Shown: positions 46,095 through 55,233, numbered from the stretch's first letter. The stretch: 64,000 nt of DNA from Hespellia sp. (GCA_028693555.1 JAQUVD010000004.1:1-64000); one strand, 5' to 3'. The notes: generated by a model not told the origin, from the sequence alone. Made by a program: numbers and translations.

Positions 46095-48620
46095 ATGAAG
46101 AAATATAACAGTACGGATATTCCAAAGACAGATCGAATTACACGGCTGGTAGACAATCTGTATGCGAAGATGCCAGAGATTGAATCGGCAAGAGCAGTTC
46201 TGATTACAGAGTCTTATAAAGAAACAGAAGGATTGCCCGTTATTCTTAGACGTGCGAAGGCGTTTGAGCATATCCTGAAGAATATCCCAATTATTATTCG
46301 TGACGAAGAACTGATTGTAGGAAGTTCGACCATTGCTCCAAGAGGATGTCAGACTTTCCCGGAATACTCATATGAGTGGCTGGAGGAAGAGTTTGACACC
46401 GTTGAACATCGAAGTGCCGATCCTTTCTATATTGCCGATCAGACAAAGGAAGAAATAAAAAAAGCCGATGCTTATTGGAAGGGAAAGACAAACATTGAGC
46501 TTGCGACTTCTTATATGGCACCGGAAGCCATCAAAGCGATGGAACACAACATGTTTACCCCTGGAAACTATTATTACAATGGTGTCGGACATGTAACTGT
46601 GAAGTATGATGAGGTTATGGCAATCGGTTTTGAAGGAATTGCAGCAAAAGCACAGGCTGAACTGGATTCATGCAATGTAGGCGACGCGGATTATGCAACA
46701 AAATCTCGCTTTCTGCAGGCGTCAATCATCAGCTGTAACGCAGCGATTGCATATGCTCAGCGTTATATGGTTCTGGCAAAGCAGGAGGCAGATGCGTGCA
46801 AAGATCCGAAGCGAAAAGAAGAACTCCTTACAATCGCGAGAAACTGTGGAAGAGTTCCGGCAAAGGGCGCGACCACATTTTATGAGGCGATGCAGAGTTT
46901 CTGGTTTGTACAGCAGCTTCTGCAGATGGAATCGAGCGGACACTCTATTTCGCCCGGACGTTTTGACCAGTTCCTATACCCGTATTATAAGGCAGATAGG
47001 AATGCCGGCATCCTGACAAGAGAATTCGCACAGGAATTGCTGGATTGCTTCTGGGTAAAATTAAATGATCTGAATAAATGCCGCGATGCAGCAAGTGCAG
47101 AAGGCTTTGCAGGCTACAGCCTGTTCCAAAATCTGATCGTTGGCGGACAGAACGAAGAGGGAATTGATGTGACGAATGATTTATCGTTCATGTGCATTCA
47201 GGCTTCCAAACATGTCTTTTTACCAATGCCTTCTTTATCCATTCGTGTATGGAACGGATCACCTCATGAACTGCTTATGAAAGCAGCTGACTTGACAAGA
47301 ACCGGAATCGGACTTCCTGCTTACTATAATGATGAAGTGATTATTCCTTCTCTGATGAGCCGTGGACTTACTTTAGAAGAGGCTAGAAATTATAACATTA
47401 TCGGCTGCGTGGAACCTCAGATTTACGGAAAGACAAATGGATGGCATGATGCAGCGTTCTTTAACATGTGCCGGCCACTTGAGATGGTATTTTCAAATGG
47501 TATGGACAAGGGGGAACAGATTAGCATTCAGACTGGCCGCGTGGAAGACATGAAGACATTTGAAGAATTTTTTGATGCATATAAAGCACAGATGAAGTAT
47601 CAGATTTCTCTGATGGTAAATGCAGATAATGCAATTGATGTCGCACATGGTGAACGCGTACCACTTCCTTTCCAGTCAAGTATGGTAGATGACTGTATGA
47701 AACGTGGAAAGACAATGGAACAGGGTGGAGCGGTTCATAACTTTACTGGTCCGCAGGGCTTTGGAATCGCCAATGTTGCTGATTCACTCTATGCAATTAA
47801 ACAGCTTGTGTTTGATCAGAAAAAATTTACTCTCACGCAGTTTAAAGAAGTACTGGCATTGAACTATGGAAGTGGTTTTGACCGGATTACAGCCTCTGAA
47901 ATGACAGTTGAGATTGTTAAGAACCTGGAAGCGCAGGGTAAACATGTATCTTCGGATGAGATTGCAAAGATTATTTCCGGAGTGATGAATGCAAAACCTT
48001 CCGCAGAAGAACAACGGTTGTGTGATGAACTGAAGAATGCAATCGACGAGATACCGAAATTTGGAAATGATAATGATGAAGTGGATGCATTTGCAAGAGA
48101 AGCGGCCTATACATATACGAAGCCATTGCTTGATTTTCATAATCCAAGAGGAGGACAGTTCCAGGCGGGTCTGTATCCGGTATCAGCGAATGTTCCACTC
48201 GGAGCACAGACAGGTGCAACTCCGGACGGACGACTTGCGCATACACCTGTTGCAGATGGTGTTTCACCGTCAGCAGGAAAAGATGTTAAGGGACCGACCG
48301 CTGCAGCAAATTCAGTTGCAAAATTAGATCATGGGATTGCTTCCAACGGTACGTTGTTTAATCAAAAGTTCCATCCATCTGCTTTGAGCGGAGAGAGAGG
48401 ACTTGACAATTTTGTGAACCTGATTCGTGCTTATTTTGATCAAAAAGGAAGTCACATGCAGTTTAATGTTGTGGATCGTGCAACACTTCTTGATGCACAG
48501 GAGCATCCGGAGCAGTATGCACATCTGGTTGTCCGGGTTGCTGGATACAGTGCGCTCTTTACAACATTATCAAAATCATTGCAGGATGATATTATCCGCA
48601 GAACAGAGCAGGGGTTTTAA
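46095..48620 (+). CDS. Glycyl radical diol dehydratase (probable B12-independent 1,2-propanediol dehydratase)
   Basis: 841 residues. The thiyl-radical cysteine is Cys438 in GCVEPQ, and the glycyl radical site is Gly817 in VRVAGYSA. GCVEP is the diol/glycerol dehydratase and choline-lyase type, unlike PFL's paired cysteines. With an aldolase that yields lactaldehyde, CoA aldehyde dehydrogenase and PduL in the same locus, the substrate is most likely (S)-1,2-propanediol, giving propionaldehyde; glycerol is the main alternative. AAAGGAG precedes ATG 46095. No clear extra N-terminal targeting extension is seen. It is oxygen-sensitive and activated by the product of the next gene. Confidence 0.9.
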   Translation: MKKYNSTDIPKTDRITRLVDNLYAKMPEIESARAVLITESYKETEGLPVILRRAKAFEHILKNIPIIIRDEELIVGSSTIAPRGCQTFPEYSYEWLEEEFDTVEHRSADPFYIADQTKEEIKKADAYWKGKTNIELATSYMAPEAIKAMEHNMFTPGNYYYNGVGHVTVKYDEVMAIGFEGIAAKAQAELDSCNVGDADYATKSRFLQASIISCNAAIAYAQRYMVLAKQEADACKDPKRKEELLTIARNCGRVPAKGATTFYEAMQSFWFVQQLLQMESSGHSISPGRFDQFLYPYYKADRNAGILTREFAQELLDCFWVKLNDLNKCRDAASAEGFAGYSLFQNLIVGGQNEEGIDVTNDLSFMCIQASKHVFLPMPSLSIRVWNGSPHELLMKAADLTRTGIGLPAYYNDEVIIPSLMSRGLTLEEARNYNIIGCVEPQIYGKTNGWHDAAFFNMCRPLEMVFSNGMDKGEQISIQTGRVEDMKTFEEFFDAYKAQMKYQISLMVNADNAIDVAHGERVPLPFQSSMVDDCMKRGKTMEQGGAVHNFTGPQGFGIANVADSLYAIKQLVFDQKKFTLTQFKEVLALNYGSGFDRITASEMTVEIVKNLEAQGKHVSSDEIAKIISGVMNAKPSAEEQRLCDELKNAIDEIPKFGNDNDEVDAFAREAAYTYTKPLLDFHNPRGGQFQAGLYPVSANVPLGAQTGATPDGRLAHTPVADGVSPSAGKDVKGPTAAANSVAKLDHGIASNGTLFNQKFHPSALSGERGLDNFVNLIRAYFDQKGSHMQFNVVDRATLLDAQEHPEQYAHLVVRVAGYSALFTTLSKSLQDDIIRRTEQGF

Positions 48621-48623
48621 CTT

Positions 48624-49415
48624 ATGGATTACATGAAGACGAAAGGACGTATATTTGATATTCAAAGATACTCCATTCATGATGGGAATGGAATCCGAAC
48701 AATCGTTTTTCTAAAAGGATGTGTTCTCCGATGTCGCTGGTGTTGTAATCCGGAATCACAGTCGTTTGATATTCAGACGATGAAGGTTCTTGGAAAGCCG
48801 AAGGTGATTGGTGAGGATGTGACCGTGGAAGAGGTTATGGAGACGGTTGAAAAGGACAGGCCTTATTATCGGAGAACCAAAGGCGGACTTACACTTTCCG
48901 GTGGGGAGAGTCTTTGTCAGCCGGAGTTCGCAAGAGATTTGCTTCACGCAGCAAAAAGCGCAGGCATTTCAACCGCAATGGAGAGTATGGCTTGTGCAGA
49001 TTACAGCGTGATTGAAACGCTCCTTCCTTATCTGGATCAGTATTTAATGGATATCAAGCATATGAATCCGGAAAAGCATAAAGAATTCACCGGGAAATCG
49101 AATGAATTGATGCTAGAGAATGCAAGAAAGGTAGCAGAGTCCGGAATGACAGAACTCAGTATCCGAGTTCCGGTAATTCCGACTTTCAATGATACACTGG
49201 AAGAGATGAAGGCGATTGCAGTATACGCGGATTCACTTCCGGGAGTAAACAGAATTCATTTACTTCCGTATCATAGGCTTGGTCAGGATAAATATGCCGG
49301 ACTGAACCGTCCATATCTGATGGGAGATTTTCTTCCACCGACGAATGAATTTATGGAAGAATTAAGAACGATGGTTGAGGCAGAGACAAGTCTTGTCTGT
49401 CAGATTGGAGGTTGA
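48624..49415 (+). CDS. Radical SAM glycyl radical enzyme activase
   Basis: 263 residues. The radical SAM cluster motif is Cys33-x3-Cys37-x2-Cys40 (GCVLRCRWC), followed by CNPES and the GGE segment LSGGESL. It would abstract hydrogen from Gly817 of the dehydratase. Between CNPES (residue 45) and YYRR (about 74) there is only a short cysteine-free linker, so the eight-cysteine ferredoxin insert seen in many diol-dehydratase and choline-lyase activases is missing. It starts 3 bases after the dehydratase stop. Confidence 0.92.
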   Translation: MDYMKTKGRIFDIQRYSIHDGNGIRTIVFLKGCVLRCRWCCNPESQSFDIQTMKVLGKPKVIGEDVTVEEVMETVEKDRPYYRRTKGGLTLSGGESLCQPEFARDLLHAAKSAGISTAMESMACADYSVIETLLPYLDQYLMDIKHMNPEKHKEFTGKSNELMLENARKVAESGMTELSIRVPVIPTFNDTLEEMKAIAVYADSLPGVNRIHLLPYHRLGQDKYAGLNRPYLMGDFLPPTNEFMEELRTMVEAETSLVCQIGG

Positions 49416-49420
49416 TTACA

Positions 49421-49798
49421 GTGGGATATACAGACGGGATGTCTGAAGAGACGAAACAGCGAATTGTTCAGGAGCTTGTTCCAGGCAAGCAGATCACACT
49501 GGCCCATATTATTGCGAATCCGGACAAAGAGCTTTATATCAAGCTCGGCATGAATCCAAATATTGATTATGCAAAATCCGCCATCGGAGTTATGACAATC
49601 AGCCCGGCAGAGACGGCAATCATCATCGCGGACATTGCAATAAAAGCGGCGGGGATTGAAATTGGTTTCGTGGACCGCTTCAGCGGTTCTCTGATTGTGA
49701 CAGGAACTGTTTCGGAAGTAGAGGCGTCCACGAACGCTATTCTTGATTATGTTGACCGCAAGCTTGGATTTACAATTTGTGAAATCACAAGGACGTAA
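49421..49798 (+). CDS. BMC-H shell protein, circularly permuted PduU/EutS type
   Basis: 125 residues. It reads QELVPGKQITLAHIIANPDKELYIKLG then IGVMTISPAETAIIIADIAIKAAGIEIGF, the permuted order seen in PduU and EutS hexamers, whose N-terminus forms a small barrel over the pore. There is no cysteine in the pore region, so it is not the Fe-S GrpU variant. GTG 49421 lies 9 bases after GGAGG; a TTG at 49412 would overlap that site. Confidence 0.87.
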   Translation: MGYTDGMSEETKQRIVQELVPGKQITLAHIIANPDKELYIKLGMNPNIDYAKSAIGVMTISPAETAIIIADIAIKAAGIEIGFVDRFSGSLIVTGTVSEVEASTNAILDYVDRKLGFTICEITRT

Positions 49799-49803
49799 AA
49801 AGA

Positions 49804-50277
49804 ATGAAAAAGATTATTTTGATTGGCAGGAGCGAAAGTGGCAAGACAACATTGACGCAGGCACTAAAAGGGAAGAAAATCAAATATCACAAAACACAGT
49901 ATGTCAATTATCTGGATGTGATTATTGATACGCCCGGGGAATATGTACAGACACAGGGGCTGGGCGCGGCGCTTGCCGTGTATACCTATGAAGCAGATAT
50001 TGTAGGGCTGCTCGTAGCAGCGACGGAGCCCTACTGTTTGTTTCCACCCAATATCACATGCATGGCGAACCGAGAGGTGATCGGCATTGTGACAAAGATT
50101 GACAAGCCTGATGCGGATGTGGATCAGGCAACCAGATGGTTACAACTTGCAGGCTGTAAGAAGATTTTCTACGTGAATTCAAAGAATAATGACGGCGTCA
50201 TTGATATTCTAGAATATCTAAGAGAAGAAGGCGATGTCATGCCGTGGGAAGTCGACAAACAGAGTGCAGGCAAGTAA
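49804..50277 (+). CDS. EutP/PduV-type small GTPase-like protein
   Basis: 157 residues. P-loop GRSESGKTTL, switch segment DTPGEYVQ, and base-recognition TKID fit the EutP/PduV family. PduV has been linked to microcompartment dynamics and EutP to acetate kinase activity, but the role is not settled. It closes the first BMC transcription unit; a new promoter follows at 50345. Confidence 0.85.
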   Translation: MKKIILIGRSESGKTTLTQALKGKKIKYHKTQYVNYLDVIIDTPGEYVQTQGLGAALAVYTYEADIVGLLVAATEPYCLFPPNITCMANREVIGIVTKIDKPDADVDQATRWLQLAGCKKIFYVNSKNNDGVIDILEYLREEGDVMPWEVDKQSAGK

Positions 50278-50284
50278 TAAGTTG

Positions 50285-50347
50285 TGAAAAACAACAAAAA
50301 CAACACAAAACTTTCAAAATCACACAAAAAACAACATATATATGTTG
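50285..50347 (+). promoter_or_regulatory. Operator region of BMC promoter 2
   Basis: A-rich direct repeats of ACAAC/ACACAAA type (50289-50331) lead into the perfect 16-base palindrome CAACATATATATGTTG (50332-50347), which overlaps the -35. DeoR-family repressors commonly bind ACAAA-type repeats, and a DeoR gene lies in the operon. Confidence 0.55.
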
Positions 50348-50374
50348 ACAGATGATGTGGTATGGGAGTACAAT
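50345..50374 (+). promoter_or_regulatory. BMC promoter 2
   Basis: TTGACA (50345-50350), 18-base spacer, TACAAT (50369-50374). Confidence 0.65.
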
Positions 50375-50420
50375 GTGTTAAGAAACAACAAAATTCAAAC
50401 AATTTCAGGAGGAAATGAAA

Positions 50421-51233
50421 ATGCAAAACGAATTTGAAATCAAAAAACAAATGTGTGAGATCGGCAAAAGAGTTTATGGAAGAAACATGGTTGCTGCAAA
50501 TGATGGTAACTTCTCTGTAAAATTGAACGACAATGAGTTTTTATGTACACCTACAGGTGTTTCAAAAGGGTTCATGACACCAGAGTATATTTGTAAAGTA
50601 GATGCTCAGGGTAATACAATTCAGGCAAACAAAGGATTCAAACCATCCTCAGAGATTAAAATGCATATGCGTGTATATGCAAAGAGACCTGATGTAGGTG
50701 CTGTTGTGCATGCTCATCCTACGTTTGCAACAAGTTTTGCAATTGCTGGTATTCCGCTTACACAGCCAATCATGCCAGAGGCAGTTATTGCTCTTGGATG
50801 TGTTCCAATCGCTGAGTATGGTACTCCTTCTACAATGGAAATCCCAGATAACCTTGAGAAATATTTACCATATTTTGATGCAGTATTATTGGAGAGCCAC
50901 GGCGCACTTACATGGTCTACAGATCTTTTAGCTGCATACCACAAAATGGAATCATTAGAATTCTATGCTGAGTTATTATACAAATCAAAACAGCTTGGCG
51001 GACCAAAAGAATTCGACAAAGAGCAGATCAAAAAATTATACGAGATCAGAAGACAGATGGGACTGCCAGGAAAACACCCTGCAGATCTTTGCCAGAACAA
51101 GACAGAGTTAAACTGCCATAATTGTGGTGGCTGTGCAATCGCTCACAGTGATGCTGCTCCAGCTATTAATTCTGCTGATGCTGATACAGTTGCTGAGATC
51201 ACTAAGAAAGTTATGGCTCAGTTAGGTTTATAA
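50421..51233 (+). CDS. Class II aldolase, probable L-fuculose/rhamnulose-phosphate aldolase, with C-terminal BMC-targeting helix
   Basis: 270 residues. The class II aldolase/adducin fold (first ~215 residues) includes MVAANDGNFSVKL, zinc-ligand VVHAHPTFA and LLESHGALTW. It would split L-fuculose 1-phosphate (or rhamnulose 1-phosphate) into DHAP and lactaldehyde. After a Cys-containing linker (NCGGCAIAHSDAAP) comes the amphipathic helix ADTVAEITKKVMAQLGL, typical of encapsulation peptides. I chose ATG 50421, eight bases from AGGAGG, over ATG 50415. It leads the second BMC operon. Confidence 0.87.
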   Translation: MQNEFEIKKQMCEIGKRVYGRNMVAANDGNFSVKLNDNEFLCTPTGVSKGFMTPEYICKVDAQGNTIQANKGFKPSSEIKMHMRVYAKRPDVGAVVHAHPTFATSFAIAGIPLTQPIMPEAVIALGCVPIAEYGTPSTMEIPDNLEKYLPYFDAVLLESHGALTWSTDLLAAYHKMESLEFYAELLYKSKQLGGPKEFDKEQIKKLYEIRRQMGLPGKHPADLCQNKTELNCHNCGGCAIAHSDAAPAINSADADTVAEITKKVMAQLGL

Positions 51234-51271
51234 TCTGAGAAAATCATAACATTTGAGAAGGAGGTAATCTC

Positions 51272-52660
51272 GTGCCTGTTAATGAGAATATGGTACAAGA
51301 CATTGTACAAGAAGTATTAGCAAAGATGCAGATTGCAGAGGCTCCTACTGGTAAACACGGCGTGTTTACTGATATGAACGACGCAATAGCAGCAGCAAAA
51401 AAATCTCAGAAGATTCTGAGAAACATGACGATGGACCAGAAAGAGAAAATTATTTCTAATATTCGTAGAAAAACAAAAGAAAATGCAGAAATTTTTGCTC
51501 GTATGGGTGTGGAAGAAACCGGAATGGGAAATGTTGGAGATAAAATCTTAAAGCATCACCTGGTTGCAGAGAAGACACCCGGAACAGAAGATATTAAGAC
51601 AGAAGCACTTTCCGGAGACAGAGGATTGACATTAGTTGAGATGGGACCGTTTGGAGTAATCGGAGCCATCACACCATGTACAAACCCTAGCGAGACCGTC
51701 CTATGTAATTCAATGGGCATGATTGCAGGAGGCAATACGGTTGTATTTAATCCGCATCCTGCAGCCATTAAGACTTCTATCTATGCAATTAATCTTGTGA
51801 ATGAGGCTTCACTGGAGGCTGGCGGACCTGACAATATTGTCTGTACAGTTGAAAAGCCAACATTGGAATCAAGCAATGTCATGATGAAGCACAAAGACAT
51901 TCCACTGATTGCCGCAACAGGTGGTCCCGGAGTTGTCACAGCAGTTTTATCCTCAGGCAAACGTGGTATTGGAGCCGGAGCCGGCAACCCGCCAGCGCTT
52001 GTTGATGAGACGGCGGATATCCGCAAAGCGGCAGAAGACATTGTAAATGGCTGTACATTTGATAACAACCTTCCATGTATCGCTGAGAAGGAGATTGTTG
52101 CAGTGGATTCGATCGCAGATGAACTGATGCATTACCTTGTGAATGAACAGGGATGCTACGCGGTGAATGAAGACGAGCAGCAGCGACTGATCGATGTTGT
52201 ATTAGCAAATGGAAAACTGAATAGAAAATGTGTTGGCCGTGATGCAAAGTCGTTACTTGGAATGATTGGTATTAATGTGCCATCGAATATTCGCTGCATT
52301 ACATTTGAAGGAGCAAAAGAACATCCGCTGATTGCAACAGAACTTATGATGCCAATTCTTGGCGTTGTAAGAGTCAAAGATTTCGAGGCAGGTGTGGAAG
52401 CAGCTTTATGGTTAGAACATGGCAATCGCCATTCTGCACACATTCACTCTAAGAATGTGGATCGTATTACTACATATGCAAAGGCATTAGATACAGCAAT
52501 TTTAGTAAAGAATGGTCCTTCTTACGCAGCGTTAGGTTTCGGTGGAGAAAGCATCTGTACATTTACAATTGCAAGTAGAACTGGCGAAGGCCTTACAAGC
52601 GCAAGCACATTCACAAAGAGAAGAAGATGTGTAATGTCAGACAGCTTGTGTATTCGATAG
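51272..52660 (+). CDS. pduP: CoA-acylating propionaldehyde dehydrogenase (PduP type)
   Basis: 462 residues. It would oxidise propionaldehyde to propionyl-CoA with NAD inside the shell. The catalytic cysteine is Cys269 in FDNNLPCIAEKE; the GAGAGNPPALVD and VVFNPHP segments are typical of PduP/EutE. The first ~20 residues (ENMVQDIVQEVLAKMQI) form an amphipathic helix like the known PduP encapsulation peptide, separated by a short linker. It starts at GTG 51272 behind AAGGAGG. Confidence 0.92.
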   Translation: MPVNENMVQDIVQEVLAKMQIAEAPTGKHGVFTDMNDAIAAAKKSQKILRNMTMDQKEKIISNIRRKTKENAEIFARMGVEETGMGNVGDKILKHHLVAEKTPGTEDIKTEALSGDRGLTLVEMGPFGVIGAITPCTNPSETVLCNSMGMIAGGNTVVFNPHPAAIKTSIYAINLVNEASLEAGGPDNIVCTVEKPTLESSNVMMKHKDIPLIAATGGPGVVTAVLSSGKRGIGAGAGNPPALVDETADIRKAAEDIVNGCTFDNNLPCIAEKEIVAVDSIADELMHYLVNEQGCYAVNEDEQQRLIDVVLANGKLNRKCVGRDAKSLLGMIGINVPSNIRCITFEGAKEHPLIATELMMPILGVVRVKDFEAGVEAALWLEHGNRHSAHIHSKNVDRITTYAKALDTAILVKNGPSYAALGFGGESICTFTIASRTGEGLTSASTFTKRRRCVMSDSLCIR

Positions 52661-52673
52661 GAGGAAAAGACAC

Positions 52674-53903
52674 ATGGATATGAATTCAACAAATATTGAA
52701 GAGATTGTAAAGCAGGTCTTATCTAATATGACAGGCGGAGCTTCTCAGACAGCAGCCCCTGCTGCAAGTGCTCCAAAGGCACAGGGAAATATCCCGGCAA
52801 CAGCCAGAGTGGCAATGCTTACAGAATTAGAACATTATGAAATCAAAGAATTCCCAATGCCGGAAGTTGGCGATGACGATATTCTTGTGAAAGTAGAAGG
52901 CTGTGGAATCTGTGGAACAGATGCTCACGAATTCAAGAGAGATCCATTTAGCCTGATCCCGGTTGCACTCGGACATGAGGGTACCGGAGAAATCGTTAAG
53001 ATGGGTAAGAATGTAACAAAGGACAGTGCCGGCAAACCAGTTACAATTGGCGATAAAGTCGTAACATGTATGATTTTTGCTGATGATCCGGACATTACAA
53101 TGTATGATTTAAACAAACAGAATGTTGGAGCTGCTTCTGTATACGGATTACTCCCGGACGATGATGTTCATTTGAACGGATGGTTTTCTGATTACATCTT
53201 AATCCGTGGCGGATCCTTCGGATCAACATTCTTCAACGTAAGTGACTTAGACTTAGAGTCAAGAATCTTAATTGAGCCTTGTGCAGTATTAATTCACGCT
53301 GTAGAGAGAGCAAAGACAACAGGAATCCTTCGTTTCAACTCAAGAGTTGTTGTTCAGGGATGTGGACCAATCGGTCTGATCTGTATCGCAGTTCTTCGCA
53401 CAATGGGAATCGAGAATATCGTAGCTGTTGACGGAAATGCTCAAAGACTTGAATTTGCTAAGAAGATGGGTGCTGAGAAATCAGTGAACTTCATGGATCA
53501 CAAAGGAATTGAAGCATTGACAGCAGGTGTAAAAGATGCATTCGGCGGAAACCTTGCAGACTTCGCTTTCCAGTGTACCGGAAATCCAATGGCTCATGCT
53601 AACATTTACAAATTCATCAGAAACGGTGGCGGACTTTGTGAGTTAGGATTCTTCATCAATGGTGGAGATGCTACAATCAATCCTCACTTTGATATCTGTT
53701 CAAAAGAGATCACAACAGTAGGTTCTTGGGTGTACACATTAAGAGATTACGCTACAACGTTTGATTTCCTGAAGAGATCTCAGGCAATTGGTCTTCCAAT
53801 GAAGGAATTAATCACAGATAAATTCCCATTAGAACAGATCAACGAAGCACATCAGACAAACCTGGCAATGACAGGATTAAAGATTGCTATCATTAATAAA
53901 TAG
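52674..53903 (+). CDS. Zinc-dependent alcohol dehydrogenase with N-terminal BMC-targeting helix
   Basis: 409 residues. Medium-chain dehydrogenase fold: catalytic zinc site around Cys80 (CGICGTDAHE) and GHEGTGEI at residue 100, with a nucleotide-binding GCGPIGLICIAVL. The four-cysteine structural zinc lobe is absent. About 45 extra N-terminal residues hold the amphipathic NIEEIVKQVLSNM and an Ala/Pro linker, resembling an encapsulation peptide. It could reduce lactaldehyde to 1,2-propanediol or propionaldehyde to propanol and recycle NADH from PduP. AGGAGG precedes ATG 52674. Confidence 0.85.
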   Translation: MDMNSTNIEEIVKQVLSNMTGGASQTAAPAASAPKAQGNIPATARVAMLTELEHYEIKEFPMPEVGDDDILVKVEGCGICGTDAHEFKRDPFSLIPVALGHEGTGEIVKMGKNVTKDSAGKPVTIGDKVVTCMIFADDPDITMYDLNKQNVGAASVYGLLPDDDVHLNGWFSDYILIRGGSFGSTFFNVSDLDLESRILIEPCAVLIHAVERAKTTGILRFNSRVVVQGCGPIGLICIAVLRTMGIENIVAVDGNAQRLEFAKKMGAEKSVNFMDHKGIEALTAGVKDAFGGNLADFAFQCTGNPMAHANIYKFIRNGGGLCELGFFINGGDATINPHFDICSKEITTVGSWVYTLRDYATTFDFLKRSQAIGLPMKELITDKFPLEQINEAHQTNLAMTGLKIAIINK

Positions 53904-53925
53904 GATGTTCGTTAGGAGATAAATC

Positions 53926-54240
53926 ATGGGAGAAGCAGTAGGAATCTTAGAAGTGTTCGGTCTTACAACTGCGTTTATGGCGGCAGATGCCGGATGTAAA
54001 GCGGCGAATGTATGGCTTGAAAAATTCGATAAGAACAAACCGGGTAATGCTGATGCACTCCCTGTACCACTCCTCGTTACGATTAAGTTCAGAGGAAGTG
54101 TAACGGATGTTGAAGCAGCAGTCGAGGCTGGAAAAAAAGTAGCGGATTCACTGACGGGTGTCGTACAGAGCTACGTCATCGCACATCCAACTGCGGATTG
54201 CGAGAAGATGCTGAAAATCAGCGCTTTCGATAAGGACTAA
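53926..54240 (+). CDS. BMC-H-like shell protein with enlarged pore loop
   Basis: 104 residues. The single BMC fold is recognisable (GILEVFGLTTAFMAADAGCKAANV...IKFRGSVTDVEAAVEAG). Where the paralogues have the pore loop EKIGSG, this protein has FDKNKPGNADALPVP, about nine residues longer and rich in Pro/Asn. The pore would therefore differ in size or be capped. It is the first of four BMC-H genes in a row and starts 22 bases after the alcohol dehydrogenase. Confidence 0.82.
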   Translation: MGEAVGILEVFGLTTAFMAADAGCKAANVWLEKFDKNKPGNADALPVPLLVTIKFRGSVTDVEAAVEAGKKVADSLTGVVQSYVIAHPTADCEKMLKISAFDKD

Positions 54241-54301
54241 TCTATGATAAACTAGTAACAGACAATTAATCAAATAATTCATAATTCAGGAGGAAATAAA
54301 A

Positions 54302-54577
54302 ATGGCACAGGAAGCATTAGGAATGGTAGAAACAAGAGGACTTACAGCAGCAATCGAAGCAGCAGACGCAATGACAAAAGCAGCAGAAGTAACATTAGTA
54401 GGAACAGAGAAAATCGGTTCCGGATTAGTAACAGTTATGGTTCGTGGAGATGTTGGAGCTGTAAAAGCAGCAGTAGAGAGCGGATCAACAGCGGCAAGCA
54501 GACTTGGAGAATTAGTAGCAACACATGTAATCCCAAGACCACACAATGATGTAGAAAAAATCCTTCCTACTGTATAA
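54302..54577 (+). CDS. BMC-H major shell protein (PduA/PduJ type), copy 1
   Basis: 91 residues, one BMC domain, typical hexamer-forming shell tile: [20 protein letters not shown], pore loop EKIGSG, and the C-terminal [17 protein letters not shown]. By eye 76 of 91 positions match the second copy at 54938. AGGAGG lies just before ATG 54302. Codon choice is strongly biased to GCA/ACA/GTA, fitting high expression. Confidence 0.95.
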   Translation: MAQEALGMVETRGLTAAIEAADAMTKAAEVTLVGTEKIGSGLVTVMVRGDVGAVKAAVESGSTAASRLGELVATHVIPRPHNDVEKILPTV

Positions 54578-54609
54578 GTTGAAGTAGCACAGGAAAAAGG
54601 AGCATCCTT

Positions 54610-54894
54610 ATGAGCAAATCATATGGCTTTATTGAAATAACAGGTGTGTCAGCAGCAGTAGATGCGTTGGACATCATGTGTAAAACGTCAAGCGTCGAAC
54701 TTGAGACCTGGGAAAGAAAGCTAGGTGGAAGGCTTGTAACAATTGTTGTCGGCGGTGATGTTTCGGCAGTAACAGAAGCAGTGGAAGCGGCAAAAGCAAA
54801 TGCAATCAAGAAGCCTGTTGCCACAGGTGTGATTGCCAGTCCACATGAAGAGATTGTCAAATTGATTGAATTTAGCGCAAGTCGTTTCAAATAA
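54610..54894 (+). CDS. BMC-H shell protein, divergent
   Basis: 94 residues, single BMC domain ([19 protein letters not shown], pore loop [20 protein letters not shown]). It differs clearly from the two PduA-like copies and may form a minor hexamer with different pore chemistry, because the pore loop has KLGG in place of KIGSG. It lies between the two near-duplicate copies. Confidence 0.92.
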   Translation: MSKSYGFIEITGVSAAVDALDIMCKTSSVELETWERKLGGRLVTIVVGGDVSAVTEAVEAAKANAIKKPVATGVIASPHEEIVKLIEFSASRFK

Positions 54895-54937
54895 ACGATA
54901 CGGTACTAATAACATTTTATTTAAGGAGGAAAACATT

Positions 54938-55216
54938 ATGTCACAGGAAGCATTAGGAATGGTTGAAACAAGAGGTTTAGTAGCAGCAATCGAAGCAGCA
55001 GATGCAATGTGCAAAGCAGCGAATGTAACACTTGTAGGAACAGAGAAAATCGGTTCTGGATTAGTAACAGTCATGGTTCGTGGAGATGTTGGAGCAGTAA
55101 AATCTTCAGTTGAAGCAGGCGCAGCAAGTGCAGCAGCTCTCGGAGAGATGATTGCAACACATGTTATCCCAAGACCACACACAGATGTAGAGAAGATTTT
55201 ACCAACAGTAAAATAA
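54938..55216 (+). CDS. BMC-H major shell protein (PduA/PduJ type), copy 2
   Basis: 92 residues, near-duplicate of the gene at 54302, with the same pore loop EKIGSG and the same C-terminal [13 protein letters not shown]. Differences cluster in the second half (residues 56-72), on the helix that follows the pore strand. AAGGAGG precedes ATG 54938, which excludes a longer in-frame start. A strong hairpin follows before pduL. Confidence 0.95.
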   Translation: MSQEALGMVETRGLVAAIEAADAMCKAANVTLVGTEKIGSGLVTVMVRGDVGAVKSSVEAGAASAAALGEMIATHVIPRPHTDVEKILPTVK

Positions 55217-55233
55217 TTTTTAAATGATGGTCA

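Noticed and set aside
46095-48620. Choline trimethylamine-lyase (CutC) identity
   Set aside because: GCVEP alone is shared with CutC, but the neighbours include a deoxysugar aldolase and no choline-specific genes.
49421-49798. Fe-S-binding GrpU-type shell protein
   Set aside because: It has the permuted order, but no cysteine is present in the pore region.
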